The position numbers and the translations under genes were made by a program. A model generated the notes under the pieces. That model was not told where the DNA came from, ran no database searches, and worked only from the letters and a program-made list of their open reading frames with translations. DNA of 64,000 nt. It comes from Rhizobium sp. CCGE531 (GTDB lineage: Bacteria; Pseudomonadota; Alphaproteobacteria; Rhizobiales; Rhizobiaceae). This document shows positions 11,029 to 20,638 of the stretch, piece by piece; positions within the stretch are counted from its first letter, which is position 1, and each line of letters starts with the position of its first letter. The stretch covers positions 411,001-475,000 of the forward strand of contig NZ_CP032684.1 of assembly GCF_003627795.1 (NCBI RefSeq), in the 5' to 3' direction.

Positions 11029-11646
11029 ATGAGAAAACCGGGGTCGATGAAGGGCTTGGAGGATCTAGGTCGCGTCAGACTGTCGAAGAACTTCTTCTTC
11101 CGAGACTTTCTACATTCGGAGATCGCCGATTTCTATCGCATTCCCAATATCCCCGAAGACCCCGATCTGGCGATCGAGTCTGGCCGCAGGCTCTGCGAGG
11201 AATTGCTGGAGCCGCTGGAGACGACCTTTGGCCGGCTACATATCCGCTCCGGCTATCGTTCGCCCGAGGTCAATGCCTTCGGCAACAGGAACGGGCTGAA
11301 TTGCTCGACCAATCCCCACACCGCCGCGCACCACATCTGGGATATGCGCGATCTTGACGGCTGCATGGGCTCGGCCGTCTGCATCGTCGTACCGTGGCTC
11401 ATCGATCACCACAGCCATGAGGGCGATTGGCAGAAGCTCGCCTGGTGGATCCACGATCATTTGCCCTACGCTTCGCTCTGCTTCTTCCCGAAACTATGCG
11501 CCTTCAATATCCAGTGGCACGAGCGGCCGAAGCGGACGATTCAAAGCTTTGTCAGCCCACGCGGGATGCTGACCAAGCCGGGCATGGCCAACTGGGAGGG
11601 CGATCATTCCGCCCATTATGAGGGCTTTCCGAGGCTCAGAAGCTGA
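11029..11646 (+). CDS. M15-like peptidase-fold protein
   Basis: A 205-residue protein resembling D,D-carboxypeptidase-like (peptidase M15) proteins: HIRSGYRSPEVNAFG is the M15 SGYRSPE-type motif, and NPHTAAHHIWDMRD offers the following His and Asp as zinc ligands. The middle part is unlike textbook M15 enzymes (VPWLIDHHSHEGDWQKLAWWIHDH), so it may be a sub-family of unknown substrate. No signal peptide is seen. The ATG at 11029 is chosen because a GGGGGG purine run lies 7 bases upstream; an in-frame ATG at 11047 is possible. Its 3' end overlaps the convergent acetyltransferase gene by 11 bases. Confidence 0.7.
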   Translation: MRKPGSMKGLEDLGRVRLSKNFFFRDFLHSEIADFYRIPNIPEDPDLAIESGRRLCEELLEPLETTFGRLHIRSGYRSPEVNAFGNRNGLNCSTNPHTAAHHIWDMRDLDGCMGSAVCIVVPWLIDHHSHEGDWQKLAWWIHDHLPYASLCFFPKLCAFNIQWHERPKRTIQSFVSPRGMLTKPGMANWEGDHSAHYEGFPRLRS

Positions 11647-12079
11647 CGCGGTAGCGGATATGACCATCGCTCTTCACATAGGTGTCGTAGAGCTTGCGGG
11701 CGGTCGCATTGCCTTCTTCGGTATGCCAGTAAAGCCGGGCCCAGCCGTTCGTCTTGCAGAGCGCGACGAGGTCATCCAACAGCGCCCGGCCGACGCTGCG
11801 GCCCCTAGCGCTTTCGTCGACGAACAGGTCTTCCAGATAGCAGTCGGGTGCGCGCACCCATGTGCCCTCATGCGTGAGAAAGAGCGTAAAGCCCTTTACC
11901 TCGCCGTCGACCTCGGCCACGCGCATGAAGATTGCCGACGCCGGATCGAAGACCCGGCGCCATGTTGCATCGGTGATGTCGGGCGCGATGCTGACGCCGT
12001 AAAAGGCCAGATATCCGTCCCACAACGCACGCCAGCGCGCTTCGTCTTCGGATCTGGCATCTCGGATCGTCACGGTCAT
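11636..12079 (-). CDS. GNAT family N-acetyltransferase
   Basis: A 147-residue acetyl-CoA-dependent acetyltransferase. The order of elements is typical of GNAT: an N-terminal strand (VTIRDARSEDEARW), a central strand pair carrying YLEDLFVDESARGRSVGRALLDDLV, where RGRSVGRAL is the acetyl-CoA pyrophosphate loop, then LYWHTEEGNATARKLYDTY, which is motif B. The TEEGNATARKLYD wording is common in rhizobial small-molecule acetyltransferases, but the acceptor is unknown. It lies 14 bases from the aldo/keto reductase stop on the same strand, so the two may be co-transcribed. Confidence 0.92.
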   Translation of the reverse strand: MTVTIRDARSEDEARWRALWDGYLAFYGVSIAPDITDATWRRVFDPASAIFMRVAEVDGEVKGFTLFLTHEGTWVRAPDCYLEDLFVDESARGRSVGRALLDDLVALCKTNGWARLYWHTEEGNATARKLYDTYVKSDGHIRYRVSF

Positions 12080-12093
12080 CGGCCTGCCTCGTT

Positions 12094-13044
12094 TTAAGCG
12101 CCGGCTTCGTCGAGCAGGCGGATGGCATCATCGGAAAGCGAAAGCTTCGCCGAATTGATTAGCGCGTCGAGCTGGCCGAGGCTAGTCGCGCTGGCGATCG
12201 GCGCCGTAACGCCCCGCTTGCGCAGCAGCCAGGCAAGCGCGATCTCGGCCGGCTTCGCGCCGGTTTCGGTGGCGACCTTGTCGAGGGCTGCCAGGATGCG
12301 CAGACCCTTATCGTCGAGATAGGCGGCAACCCGGTTCTCGCGCGCCCGTCCCTCGGTATCCGCCTTGGTGCGGTATTTGCCGGTCAGGAAGCCGGCGGCC
12401 AGGCTGAAATAGGTGATGACGCCGATGTCTTCTTTGACGCAGAGATCCGCCAGCGGTCCTTCGAAGCTGTCGCGGGCATAGAGATTGTATTCGGGCTGCA
12501 GCACGTCGTAGCGCGGCAGGCCGGCCTTGGCGGCGGCATCCCGCGACGCCTGGAGCTGCGTCGCGTCGAGGTTCGAGCAGCCGACATGGCGGATCTTGCC
12601 CTGTTCCTTCAGCTTCGCATAGGCAGCCAGCGATTCCTCATGCGGCGTCTCGGGGTCCGGCCAGTGCGACAGATAAAGATCGATGTGGTCGGTCTGCAGC
12701 CGCTTCAGCGAGGCCTCGGCGGCTTCGATGATGTAATCAGCCTTGAGCCCCTTCTTGCCCGGCCCCATCTCCGATCCGACCTTGGTGATGATGATGGCCT
12801 TGTCGCGCGCAATGCGGCCCTGCTTCAGCCATTTGCCGATGATCTCCTCGGAATCGCCGCCCTTGTTGCCGGGAACCCAGCGGGAATAGACATCGGCCGT
12901 GTCGATCGTATTGAAGCCGGCATCGAAGAAGGCGTCGAGCAGTGCATAGGAGGTTTTCTCATCGGCCGTCCAGCCGAAGACGTTGCCGCCGAAAACGATG
13001 GGGGCGACAAACAGATCGGTTCGTCCAAGCTTGCGCATGTCCAT
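12094..13044 (-). CDS. Aldo/keto reductase
   Basis: A 316-residue AKR enzyme of the group often annotated as general-stress or oxidoreductase Tas-like. Catalytic residues are Asp48, Tyr53, Lys88 and His127 (LYLSHWPD), and the C-terminus has the NADP-binding run typical of the family. The ATG at 13044 is preceded by GGAGAG at 8 bases. The much longer open frame upstream is arginine-rich non-coding sequence and is rejected. The 272-base gap to the divergent Gfo gene shows no other feature. Substrate not inferable; unlike the reductase at 8320 it has no adjacent regulator. Confidence 0.92.
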   Translation of the reverse strand: MDMRKLGRTDLFVAPIVFGGNVFGWTADEKTSYALLDAFFDAGFNTIDTADVYSRWVPGNKGGDSEEIIGKWLKQGRIARDKAIIITKVGSEMGPGKKGLKADYIIEAAEASLKRLQTDHIDLYLSHWPDPETPHEESLAAYAKLKEQGKIRHVGCSNLDATQLQASRDAAAKAGLPRYDVLQPEYNLYARDSFEGPLADLCVKEDIGVITYFSLAAGFLTGKYRTKADTEGRARENRVAAYLDDKGLRILAALDKVATETGAKPAEIALAWLLRKRGVTAPIASATSLGQLDALINSAKLSLSDDAIRLLDEAGA

Positions 13045-13316
13045 GATATCTCTCCAAATCACTTGAGGGGCAGGCCGGCGAGCGGGCGCCGGCGCGAAGG
13101 GAGAAGGCAAGGCTATCGCCGCGAGCGGTGAAATTCCACTAACGATTTCTTTATTCCGCCGTCGATGGCGCTTTGCGGAACGGCGTTGCACCCTTGGCCG
13201 TCGCCGCTTAAGGTCACCGCCGTTGCGACGGCATAGAGTCGTTTGCCGGCCTTTCAACTTTGCCCGATCCGGGTGGCGCCCCTGCGCCCTGGATATTATG
13301 CTTCAGGAGAGAGATC

Positions 13317-14303
13317 ATGCTGCGTTTCGGAATTCTGTCGACGGCGAAGATCGGCCGCGATCTGGTTGTGCCCGCCATTCAGGATGCGGAAAACTGCGTT
13401 GTCACGGCAATCGCCAGCCGCGATCTCGATCGTGCCCGGCAGATGGCCGACCGCTTCTCCGTACCGCATGCCTTCGGCTCCTATGAAGAGATGCTCGCCT
13501 CCGACGCGATCGACGCGGTCTATATCCCCCTGCCGACCTCCCAGCACGTCGAATGGACGATCAAGGCTGCCGATGCCGGCAAGCATGTGCTCTGCGAAAA
13601 GCCGATTGCGCTCAAGGCGGATGAGATCGACAGCCTGATCGCCGCTCGCGACCGCAACAAGGTCCTGGTGACCGAAGCCTATATGGTCACCTATGCGCCG
13701 GTCTGGCGGAAAATTCGCTCGCTGCTCGCCGACGGCGCCATCGGGCGCCTGCGCCACATCCAGGGCGCTTTCACCTATTTCAACCGCGATGCCGGCAACA
13801 TGCGCAATATTCCGGCGCTCGGCGGTGGCGGCCTGCCCGATATCGGCGTCTATCCGACCATCAGCACCCGTTTCGTCACCGATCGCGAACCCCTGCGCAT
13901 CCAGGCGGTGACCGAGCGCGATCCGGAATTCGGCACCGACATCTATTCCAGCGTCAAGGCAGACTTCGGCGACTTCGAACTGACCTTCTATATCTCGACG
14001 CAGATGGCCAACCGGCAGGTCATGGTCTTCCATGGCACCGAAGGCTTCATCGAGGTGAAGTCGCCCTTCAATGCCGATCGCTATGGCGCGGAAGAGCTGG
14101 AGCTGACCAATCGCGGCCATTCGGAATCGCAGATCTTCCGCTTCCCCGACAGCCGCCAGTACAGGCGCGAGGCGGAAGCTTTTGCTTCGGCGGCATTGGG
14201 CCAAGGCGCGGAAGTCGTGTCTCTGGAAAGCTCTAAGCTCAACCAGAAGGTCATCGACGCCATCTACCGCGCGAGCGAGAAGGATGGCTGGGAGCCTGTG
14301 TAA
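13317..14303 (+). CDS. Gfo/Idh/MocA family oxidoreductase
   Basis: A 328-residue NAD(P)-dependent dehydrogenase of the glucose-fructose oxidoreductase / inositol dehydrogenase family. A Rossmann domain ([12 protein letters not shown], about 3-120) contains the family EKP motif ([10 protein letters not shown]), followed by the C-terminal alpha/beta domain. The [12 protein letters not shown] segment is seen in enzymes acting on sugars and in trans-dihydrodiol dehydrogenase-like members. The start at 13317 has AGGAGAG upstream. It is convergent with the gtrA-like gene, only 8 bases apart. A role in sugar or polyol oxidation is likely; the exact substrate is unknown. Confidence 0.93.
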   Translation: MLRFGILSTAKIGRDLVVPAIQDAENCVVTAIASRDLDRARQMADRFSVPHAFGSYEEMLASDAIDAVYIPLPTSQHVEWTIKAADAGKHVLCEKPIALKADEIDSLIAARDRNKVLVTEAYMVTYAPVWRKIRSLLADGAIGRLRHIQGAFTYFNRDAGNMRNIPALGGGGLPDIGVYPTISTRFVTDREPLRIQAVTERDPEFGTDIYSSVKADFGDFELTFYISTQMANRQVMVFHGTEGFIEVKSPFNADRYGAEELELTNRGHSESQIFRFPDSRQYRREAEAFASAALGQGAEVVSLESSKLNQKVIDAIYRASEKDGWEPV

Positions 14304-14311
14304 GAAATTTT

Positions 14312-14698
14312 TTAGGAGTTCTGTCGGTGGCGGAAGACGAAGCGTGAATAGCCGAAGAAGCTGAACGCCGTTGCCGCCGCCGAAGCAAGCGTCAGGGCGA
14401 TGATCGGCCGCAGCGACGGTTCGGTCATCAGCAGCGAACTGAACAGGGCGTAGTTCAAGAGCGCCGAGGTCAGGCCGACCGAACCGTAGCGGAAGCCTTC
14501 CGACGCCAGCGACCGGTTGGACCGGCCGAAGGTGAAGTTGCGATTGAGAACCCAGGTGGCGAGCAGCGCAGTCGGGATCGAGACTGCCCGGCCGACGAAG
14601 GGGCCGAAGGGCGTGAACCACAGCAACAGATGCAACACACCGGCATCGACGACGAAGCCGACGCCGCCGGCGATCAGGAAGCGAAAGAGCTTCTTCAT
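14312..14698 (-). CDS. GtrA-like membrane protein
   Basis: A 128-residue protein with four predicted membrane helices and the GtrA-family opening (FRFLIAGGVGFVVDAGVLHLLL) and middle (NRNFTFG). GtrA-like proteins are proposed to flip polyisoprenyl-phosphate-linked sugars across the inner membrane so that a periplasmic GT-C enzyme can transfer them to a surface glycan. Its ATG overlaps the stop of the GT2 gene by 4 bases, so the two are translationally coupled. Together they form the first two parts of a three-component gtr-type glycosylation module; the third may be the large membrane protein at 15950. Confidence 0.93.
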   Translation of the reverse strand: MKKLFRFLIAGGVGFVVDAGVLHLLLWFTPFGPFVGRAVSIPTALLATWVLNRNFTFGRSNRSLASEGFRYGSVGLTSALLNYALFSSLLMTEPSLRPIIALTLASAAATAFSFFGYSRFVFRHRQNS

Positions 14699-15708
14699 GC
14701 AGCCTTCGCCCTTTTCTTCCGGCTTGCGGGCTTTTCGAGTTCCGCCATATAGACCGTCCGGTCATCGCCGTTTTCGCGGGACGCCGGCTTGGCGAGGCTC
14801 ATATAGTGGATGCGCAGCTGTTCGGCGCGGGCGCGGGCGACCGAATCGAGGATCAGGCCGGCCGTGAACAGCATGAAGGCGATCATCGTCAGCGCCACGG
14901 AGAGCACCCAGGTCGGCATGCGCGTCACCAGCCCGGTTTCGAAATATTCGACAAGGACCGGAATGCCAAAACCGATGCTGAGCTCCATGGCAATGGCGCT
15001 CAGGATGCCGAAGAAGGCGAAGGGCCGCGTTTCCTTCATCAGCATAGCGAACATCCAGAGGATCTTGCCACCATCGCGGAAGGTGGAAAGCTTGGAATGC
15101 GAGCCTTCCGGTCGCCGTCCATAGTCGAGTTCCAGCTCGCTGACGGGCAGCTTCAGCCGCGATGCATGCACCGACATTTCGGTCTCGATCTCGAAGCCGC
15201 CTGACACGGCCGGGAAACTCTTGACGAAGCGGCGCGAAAAGGCGCGGTAGCCGGAGAAGATATCGGTGAAATCGGCGCCGAAAATGGTGCGATAGAGCCA
15301 ATTGAAGATGCGGTTGCCGAAGGCATGACCCTGCCGTCCGGCATCGCTGTGAACGTTGCGACGGGTGCCGACGACCATGTCGGATCCTTCCGCCAACAGC
15401 GTGCGGATCAGCTCCTCGGCGTCTTCCGGCGCATAGGTGCCGTCGCCGTCGGCCATCAGATAGATATCGGCCTCGATGTCGGCAAACATGCGGCGCACCA
15501 CATGCCCCTTGCCCTGCCGGCGCTCGCGCACGACGGTCGCCCCCGCAAGCATGGCATGCAGCGCCGTGCCGTCGGTCGAATTATTGTCGTAGACGTAGAC
15601 CGTTGCCTGCGGCAGCGCCTTGCGGAAACCGCGCACGACGTCGCCGATCGTCGCGGCCTCGTTGTAGCAGGGCAGAAGGACGGCGATGCTCAGCTTCTCA
15701 TTCCACAT
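14695..15708 (-). CDS. GT2 polyisoprenyl-phosphate glycosyltransferase (DPM1/GtrB-like)
   Basis: A 337-residue family 2 glycosyltransferase. The catalytic GT-A domain begins AVLLPCYNEAATIGDVV and carries the DXD-type sequence LMADGDGTYAPED and the GTRRN and FSGYRAFSRRFVKSFP blocks of the dolichol-phosphate-mannose synthase / GtrB group. Two C-terminal hydrophobic segments (about 235-260 and 270-295) anchor it in the membrane. It probably charges undecaprenyl phosphate with a sugar in the cytoplasm. It is the upstream gene of an overlapping pair with gtrA. The 240 bases upstream, shared with the divergent gene at 15950, show no clear operator. Confidence 0.93.
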   Translation of the reverse strand: MWNEKLSIAVLLPCYNEAATIGDVVRGFRKALPQATVYVYDNNSTDGTALHAMLAGATVVRERRQGKGHVVRRMFADIEADIYLMADGDGTYAPEDAEELIRTLLAEGSDMVVGTRRNVHSDAGRQGHAFGNRIFNWLYRTIFGADFTDIFSGYRAFSRRFVKSFPAVSGGFEIETEMSVHASRLKLPVSELELDYGRRPEGSHSKLSTFRDGGKILWMFAMLMKETRPFAFFGILSAIAMELSIGFGIPVLVEYFETGLVTRMPTWVLSVALTMIAFMLFTAGLILDSVARARAEQLRIHYMSLAKPASRENGDDRTVYMAELEKPASRKKRAKAA

Positions 15709-15949
15709 GGTCTTGGCCGGTTGTTCCTACGCGTAAAGTCAAGTTGAGGCCTGACGGACGATCCGGACGAGAGCTTATCCCGCTGGCTGTTAATAAGACC
15801 CTATGGCTGCGCATTAAAAATGGCGGGATCTCGGCTCCGCGAAAAACATTATCGTGATGAATTCGGCCGCCCACAGGCGCTTTACTGTTTTTTGATGCGC
15901 AGCCGCTAGCGTATCGCCCGACTATCCTTCCAACATGGGGTTTATCGAG

Positions 15950-17788
15950 ATGGCGCAGACGCTGGCAATGCCGCCCGAGGCAGCCGGAGCGGCAGTGAAG
16001 ACGGCGCCACTGCGCTGGTCTCATCCTGCCTTGGTTGCGCTCATCTATGCCGTCGTCGTCGTCATCGCGCAGCTCGTCATTCACCGCCACCTCACGGACT
16101 ATGTCGGCCCCGACAATGACGACGCGATGCGCCTTGTCGAAGTGCGCGATTTCCTCGCCGGCCAGGGCTGGTTCGACATGATGCAATACCGTCTCGGCCT
16201 CGAAGGCGGGACGCTGATGCACTGGTCGCGCTTCATCGACCTGCCGATTGCAAGCCTCATCCTCTTCTTCCAGATGTTCTTCTCATCCGAAGGCGCCGAA
16301 GCGGCGGCGCTCACCGTCTGGCCGCTCATGCTCATCCTGCCGCTGATGTTCTTCATGGGCCTTGCCGGCCGCCGCATTGCCGGCGTGGAAGGCATGCACT
16401 TCTCGCTGATCCTGACCGCCCTGTTCGTGGTCATCTCGCCTCGCTTCGTGCCGGGCTCCATCGATCACGACAATGTCCAGCTCGGCCTCGTCGCCCTCAC
16501 CGTTGCCATGCTCGCCGATGAGACCTATCGGCCGCGCAACTTCGCCATCGCCGCCATCGCCCTTGCCATCCAGCTCGGTATCGGCGCGGAGACGACGCCC
16601 TTCGTTGCCGTCGCCTGCATGTCGGTTGCGTGCCTGTGGACTTGGAAGGGTGAAGCCTTCGCACCGGCTGCGAAGGCCTTTGCCCTGACGCTGACGATTG
16701 CCGTCAGCGCCGCCTTTTTCTCGCTGGTGCCACCGCGCCTCTATTCGACCGTTACCTGCGACAATCTCTCGCTCGGCTTTTACGGCATTACCAGCGCCGG
16801 CTGCATCGGGCTTCTGCTGTCGGCGCTCTTTGCCAGCCGGCTGTCGCGGCCGTGGCGCATTGCGGTTCTGCTTGCCAATGGCGCGTTCGTGATTGCCACG
16901 ACCGTTGCGCTCGCGCCGCAATGCCTGCGCAATCCGCTTGCCGATCTGGACCCGATGCTGGTGGATCTCTGGCTGAGCAAGGTGACCGAGGCGCAATCGA
17001 TCTTTTCGATCGCCCGGACTCAGCCCGATACGCTCGGCGCTTTCTATGCGACGAGCCTTCTGGCGATGCTCGTCTGCGCTATTCGCATGCTGCGTCGCGA
17101 TCGCGGGAGCCTGCATGCGGTACTGATGGCTCTGGTTGCCATCAACTGGGTGATTACGCTCGTGCAGGTGCGCGGCGCGGAATTCGCCAACCTGCTCGCC
17201 ATCCCGCCTTTGGCCCTGTTGATCACCGAACTCAGGCGCAACTACATGGCCAATACGAAGAACCTGCGATCGGCCTTGCTCTATGTGGTTGCTATGCTGG
17301 TTTCCGTCCCTGCCGTTTGGGCCGTCGGGGGAGCGCTTGCCAGCAAGGGTCTCAGTAACAGCTTTACCGTCGCAGAGCCCGCCAAGGCCGGGGAGACTGC
17401 CGGTTGCGCCTCGAAGGCGGCGCTGGCGCCGATCTCCAGCCTGGAACCTGGTGTGATCGTATCGGCTTCCAACATGGGCACGTCGCTCCTTCGCTTCACG
17501 CCGCATCGTGCTCTCTCCGGCCCTTATCATCGAGATCAGGCCGGGATGCTGGCCGAGCTGCATATCGCCCTTGCGGAACCACAGCAGGCGGAAACGCTTC
17601 TGCGCGAGGCGAAGGTAACCCTACTTGCCTTCTGCAAGAGCGATCCGCAGGTGGAAATGCTGTCCGAGATGAAACCGAAAGGGCTCTATGCTCAGCTCGG
17701 CGCAGGCCAGGTGCCGGTCTATCTGGAGCCGATCCCCGCACCGACGGATGCGGCGGTTCGCTTCTTCCGCTTCAAGCCGCGGGAGTGA
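15950..17788 (+). CDS. Large multi-spanning membrane protein, candidate GT-C glycosyltransferase
   Basis: A 612-residue protein with about 11-12 hydrophobic segments and a soluble C-terminal domain of about 140 residues. The first extracytoplasmic loop contains GPDNDDAMRLVEVRDFLAGQGWFD and later HWSRFIDLP; an acidic loop after the first helix followed by a WFD block is what GT-C enzymes (STT3/PglB, ArnT-like) show around their catalytic Asp. The family is not otherwise recognised, so this is an inference. It is divergent from the GT2-GtrA pair and could be the transferase that uses their lipid-linked sugar. An ATG at 15935 is an alternative start; the downstream one has GGGG about 9 bases away. 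Confidence 0.65.
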   Translation: MAQTLAMPPEAAGAAVKTAPLRWSHPALVALIYAVVVVIAQLVIHRHLTDYVGPDNDDAMRLVEVRDFLAGQGWFDMMQYRLGLEGGTLMHWSRFIDLPIASLILFFQMFFSSEGAEAAALTVWPLMLILPLMFFMGLAGRRIAGVEGMHFSLILTALFVVISPRFVPGSIDHDNVQLGLVALTVAMLADETYRPRNFAIAAIALAIQLGIGAETTPFVAVACMSVACLWTWKGEAFAPAAKAFALTLTIAVSAAFFSLVPPRLYSTVTCDNLSLGFYGITSAGCIGLLLSALFASRLSRPWRIAVLLANGAFVIATTVALAPQCLRNPLADLDPMLVDLWLSKVTEAQSIFSIARTQPDTLGAFYATSLLAMLVCAIRMLRRDRGSLHAVLMALVAINWVITLVQVRGAEFANLLAIPPLALLITELRRNYMANTKNLRSALLYVVAMLVSVPAVWAVGGALASKGLSNSFTVAEPAKAGETAGCASKAALAPISSLEPGVIVSASNMGTSLLRFTPHRALSGPYHRDQAGMLAELHIALAEPQQAETLLREAKVTLLAFCKSDPQVEMLSEMKPKGLYAQLGAGQVPVYLEPIPAPTDAAVRFFRFKPRE

Positions 17789-17894
17789 GCTGGAGCAAGT
17801 CGCGCAAATGTGTGCGGCGGTTTTGCGATAACGACATGCGCGAGATCAAGTCACTTCGAGCGCAAGGCGCTAATCTGAAAGATTGCGATGCGCT

Positions 17895-18122
17895 TCAGGC
17901 GCGGCGTTGTTCCATCACATCGGCGGTGATGAGATAGCCGATGAAGCCGAGATTGTAACCGCCGAGCGCGATGAACAACGTCATCAGCGGCGGCGGAACC
18001 ACCGACATCGCGACCGCCGCCATGAAGGCGATGCTCACCAGCGCCACGCCGAGCAGTGCGCCGATCGTCGTGCGCTGCAGGCCGGCGGCAATTCCGATGA
18101 TCGTGGCGGTCGCGAATATCAT
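17895..18122 (-). CDS. Small membrane protein, unknown function
   Basis: A 75-residue, strongly hydrophobic protein with two to three membrane helices (about 3-20, 22-42 and 45-66) and a short charged tail EQRRA. It has normal third-position GC bias for the window. It is convergent with the large membrane protein gene and divergent from xseA. No family recognised; a conserved rhizobial small membrane protein is the most that can be said. Confidence 0.6.
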   Translation of the reverse strand: MIFATATIIGIAAGLQRTTIGALLGVALVSIAFMAAVAMSVVPPPLMTLFIALGGYNLGFIGYLITADVMEQRRA

Positions 18123-18359
18123 CGCTCCATATCCTCTTTACCAAGAACCAGTTTGCACAGGTTTACGCATGGATGGCTAAGAAAGGCTTTGCCAGCAGGG
18201 TTAACGCTTGATGAACTAATAAGCTCCACCCCCTTTATGGGACATGCAAAGGAGGCGGCAGTACCTTAAATATGCGCACAATCCTTTCCTTCGATCGATT
18301 CAGACTTAAGGGGTATGCACCTGCTCCGCATTTACCGCGACATCAGGTAGAAAGAGGAT

Positions 18360-19970
18360 ATGAGCAGCTTTTTTGAGAATGATTCGCCTTCGAACCTGAC
18401 GGAATATTCCGTCTCGGAACTGTCCGGATCGATCAAGCGCACGGTCGAGAATGCGTTCGACCAGGTGCGCGTGCGCGGGGAAATCTCCGGCTATCGCGGG
18501 CCGCATTCCTCGGGCCACGCCTATTTCTCGCTCAAGGATGACCGCTCACGTATCGACGCGGTGATCTGGAAAGGCACCTTCTCCAAGCTGAAATTCCGCC
18601 CCGAAGAGGGGATGGAGGTCATCGCGACCGGCAAGGTGACGACCTTCCCGGGCTCGTCGAAATACCAGATCGTCATCGAGAGCCTGGAACCGGCCGGCGC
18701 CGGCGCCCTGATGGCGCTGTTGGAGGAGCGCAAGCGCAAGCTCGGTGCCGAAGGTCTTTTCGATCCCGAGCGCAAGCGCAAGCTTCCCTTCATGCCAAAG
18801 GTGATCGGCGTCGTCACCTCGCCGACCGGCGCCGTCATTCGCGATATCCTGCACCGTATCTCCGATCGCTTCCCCGTGCATGTGCTGGTCTGGCCGGTCA
18901 AGGTGCAGGGGGAGGGCTCCGGTGACGAGGTGGCGAATGCCATTCGCGGCTTCAATGAATTTGCGCCCGGTGGACCTATCCCGCGCCCCGATGTGCTGAT
19001 CGTCGCGCGCGGCGGCGGCAGTCTCGAGGATCTCTGGAGCTTCAACGACGAGGCCGTAGTCCGTGCCGCTGCTGCCAGCGATATCCCGTTGATCTCGGCC
19101 GTGGGGCATGAGACCGACTGGACGCTGATCGATTATGCCGCCGACATGCGGGCTCCGACGCCGACGGGTGCTGCGGAAATGGCCGTGCCTGTTAAGGCCG
19201 AGCTGGAGGCGCAGCTCGCAAGTCTTGCCGCCCGCCTGCAGGGCGGAATGGTGAGGCAGATGGATCAGCGGCGGCAGGCGGTGCGTGCGCTGCTGCGCGC
19301 CCTGCCTTCGCTCGATCAGATCCTCGCTTTGCCGCGCCGCCGTTTCGATGAAGCGGCCGCCGGTCTCGGCCGCGGTTTGGAGCTGAACACGCTGAACAAG
19401 CGCCGTTCCTTCGAGCGCATGGCCTCGCAGCTGCGGCCGGATATCCTGTCGAACAGGATCGCCGAGCGCCGCCAGCAATTGGGCGAGCGCATGACCCGGG
19501 CGGAGCGGACCATCGAGCGCATGCTCGACCGGTCCCGCGCCCGCATCGAACGGGCTGACGCCGTCTTCGCCACACTGCCATCGCGCCTTGAGGCGCAGAC
19601 GGGCCGCGCCCGCGATCGTCTCGGCAATCTCGCCCGCCACGCCGATACCGCCATCCGTCATCAGCTGACCCGCTCGCGCAGCGAGCTGGTGGCGCAGGAG
19701 CGGATTCTGCAGTCGCTCTCCTACAAGAATGTCCTGAAGCGGGGATATGCCGTCGTGCGTGACGAGGATGACCGCCCGGTTTCGCTGGCGGCGGCGCTTT
19801 CGACGGGTGCGGCCATCTCGATCGAATTCGCGGATGGTCGCGTTGGCGCGGTAACCGGCGATGATGCCACTCCGCCGTCTTCATCCGCATCAGGCACTCC
19901 GCCCGCGAAGAAGCGCGCCACCAAGCCGGCTGAGCCTGCGGCTCCGTCGAAGCAGGGAAGCCTGTTCTGA
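18360..19970 (+). CDS. xseA: Exodeoxyribonuclease VII large subunit
   Basis: A 536-residue subunit of the nuclease that degrades single-stranded DNA to oligonucleotides in repair and recombination. The N-terminal OB-fold (about 10-110) carries [23 protein letters not shown]. The catalytic core holds [18 protein letters not shown], then the [14 protein letters not shown] motif and [15 protein letters not shown] long coiled coil (about 290-450) and a proline/alanine-rich tail follow, the tail being typical of rhizobial members. AAAGAGG lies just before the ATG. The small subunit xseB is not next to it here, which is normal in rhizobia. Its stop shares one base with the next start. Confidence 0.97.
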   Translation: MSSFFENDSPSNLTEYSVSELSGSIKRTVENAFDQVRVRGEISGYRGPHSSGHAYFSLKDDRSRIDAVIWKGTFSKLKFRPEEGMEVIATGKVTTFPGSSKYQIVIESLEPAGAGALMALLEERKRKLGAEGLFDPERKRKLPFMPKVIGVVTSPTGAVIRDILHRISDRFPVHVLVWPVKVQGEGSGDEVANAIRGFNEFAPGGPIPRPDVLIVARGGGSLEDLWSFNDEAVVRAAAASDIPLISAVGHETDWTLIDYAADMRAPTPTGAAEMAVPVKAELEAQLASLAARLQGGMVRQMDQRRQAVRALLRALPSLDQILALPRRRFDEAAAGLGRGLELNTLNKRRSFERMASQLRPDILSNRIAERRQQLGERMTRAERTIERMLDRSRARIERADAVFATLPSRLEAQTGRARDRLGNLARHADTAIRHQLTRSRSELVAQERILQSLSYKNVLKRGYAVVRDEDDRPVSLAAALSTGAAISIEFADGRVGAVTGDDATPPSSSASGTPPAKKRATKPAEPAAPSKQGSLF

Positions 19971-20560
19971 TGCGCATCCTGCTGGTGCTGGCCCATCCGC
20001 TGGAAGACAGCTTCACCGCCGCCGTGGCGAAACTTGCGCGGGAAACGCTTGCTGCCGGCGGGCACGAGGTCGATCTGCTCGATCTCTATCGCGAGGGTTT
20101 CGATCCCCGTCTTTCGCAGGCCGAGCGGCGCGGTTATTTCGACCAACCCTATGATACGTCCGATGTCGATGCCATCGTCGCGCGGCTGCGAGCGGCCGAG
20201 GGACTGATCCTGGTCTTTCCGCAATGGTGGTTCAATTTTCCGGCCATCCTCAAGGGCTTCTTCGATCGCGCCTTTGCGCCCGGAGTTGCCTTTACCCATG
20301 ATCCGGCCGGCGGGCGCATCGTGCCGCAGCTCACGAATATCCGCCTGTTCTGGGCGCTGACGACGACCGGCTCGCCCTGGTGGATCGTGCATTTCTATAT
20401 GGGCAATCCGGTGCGGCGCCTGCTGAAACGCGGCATCGCCGCCTTCTGCGCCAAACGGCTGAATTTTCGCATGCTGGCGCTGCACGATATGGACCGCGTC
20501 ACCGAAGCCGGACGCAAGGTGCATCTCGAACGCGTCAAGCGAGCGCTGGCGACGATCTGA
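19970..20560 (+). CDS. NAD(P)H-dependent quinone oxidoreductase (flavodoxin fold)
   Basis: A 196-residue flavoprotein of the NQO1/KefF/MdaB family. It starts [15 protein letters not shown], the HP..SF phosphate-binding loop for FMN or FAD, and contains VFPQWWFNFPAILKGFFDRAF, the family signature. It probably performs two-electron reduction of quinones at the membrane face. The start codon overlaps the xseA stop codon by one base, so translation is coupled, although no functional link with xseA is known. No potassium-efflux partner (kefC) is nearby. Confidence 0.9.
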   Translation: MRILLVLAHPLEDSFTAAVAKLARETLAAGGHEVDLLDLYREGFDPRLSQAERRGYFDQPYDTSDVDAIVARLRAAEGLILVFPQWWFNFPAILKGFFDRAFAPGVAFTHDPAGGRIVPQLTNIRLFWALTTTGSPWWIVHFYMGNPVRRLLKRGIAAFCAKRLNFRMLALHDMDRVTEAGRKVHLERVKRALATI

Positions 20561-20573
20561 TCCTACGCTTCCA

Positions 20574-20609
20574 GCCAAAAAAAGATGCCGCGGTAGGGGT
20601 ACCGCGGCA
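20574..20609 (-). terminator. Intrinsic terminator of the aminopeptidase gene
   Basis: A perfect 10-bp stem (TGCCGCGGTA / TACCGCGGCA, loop of four bases) followed on the minus strand by seven T residues. It lies 30 bases past the aminopeptidase stop codon. This is the clearest Rho-independent terminator in the window. Confidence 0.85.
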
Positions 20610-20638
20610 CGATGGCATTCGGGATATGCGAGCGTCCC

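Noticed and set aside
16283..17563. A long minus-strand frame opposite the large membrane protein
   Set aside because: Its text is His/Arg/Gly-rich, typical of antisense to hydrophobic coding sequence.
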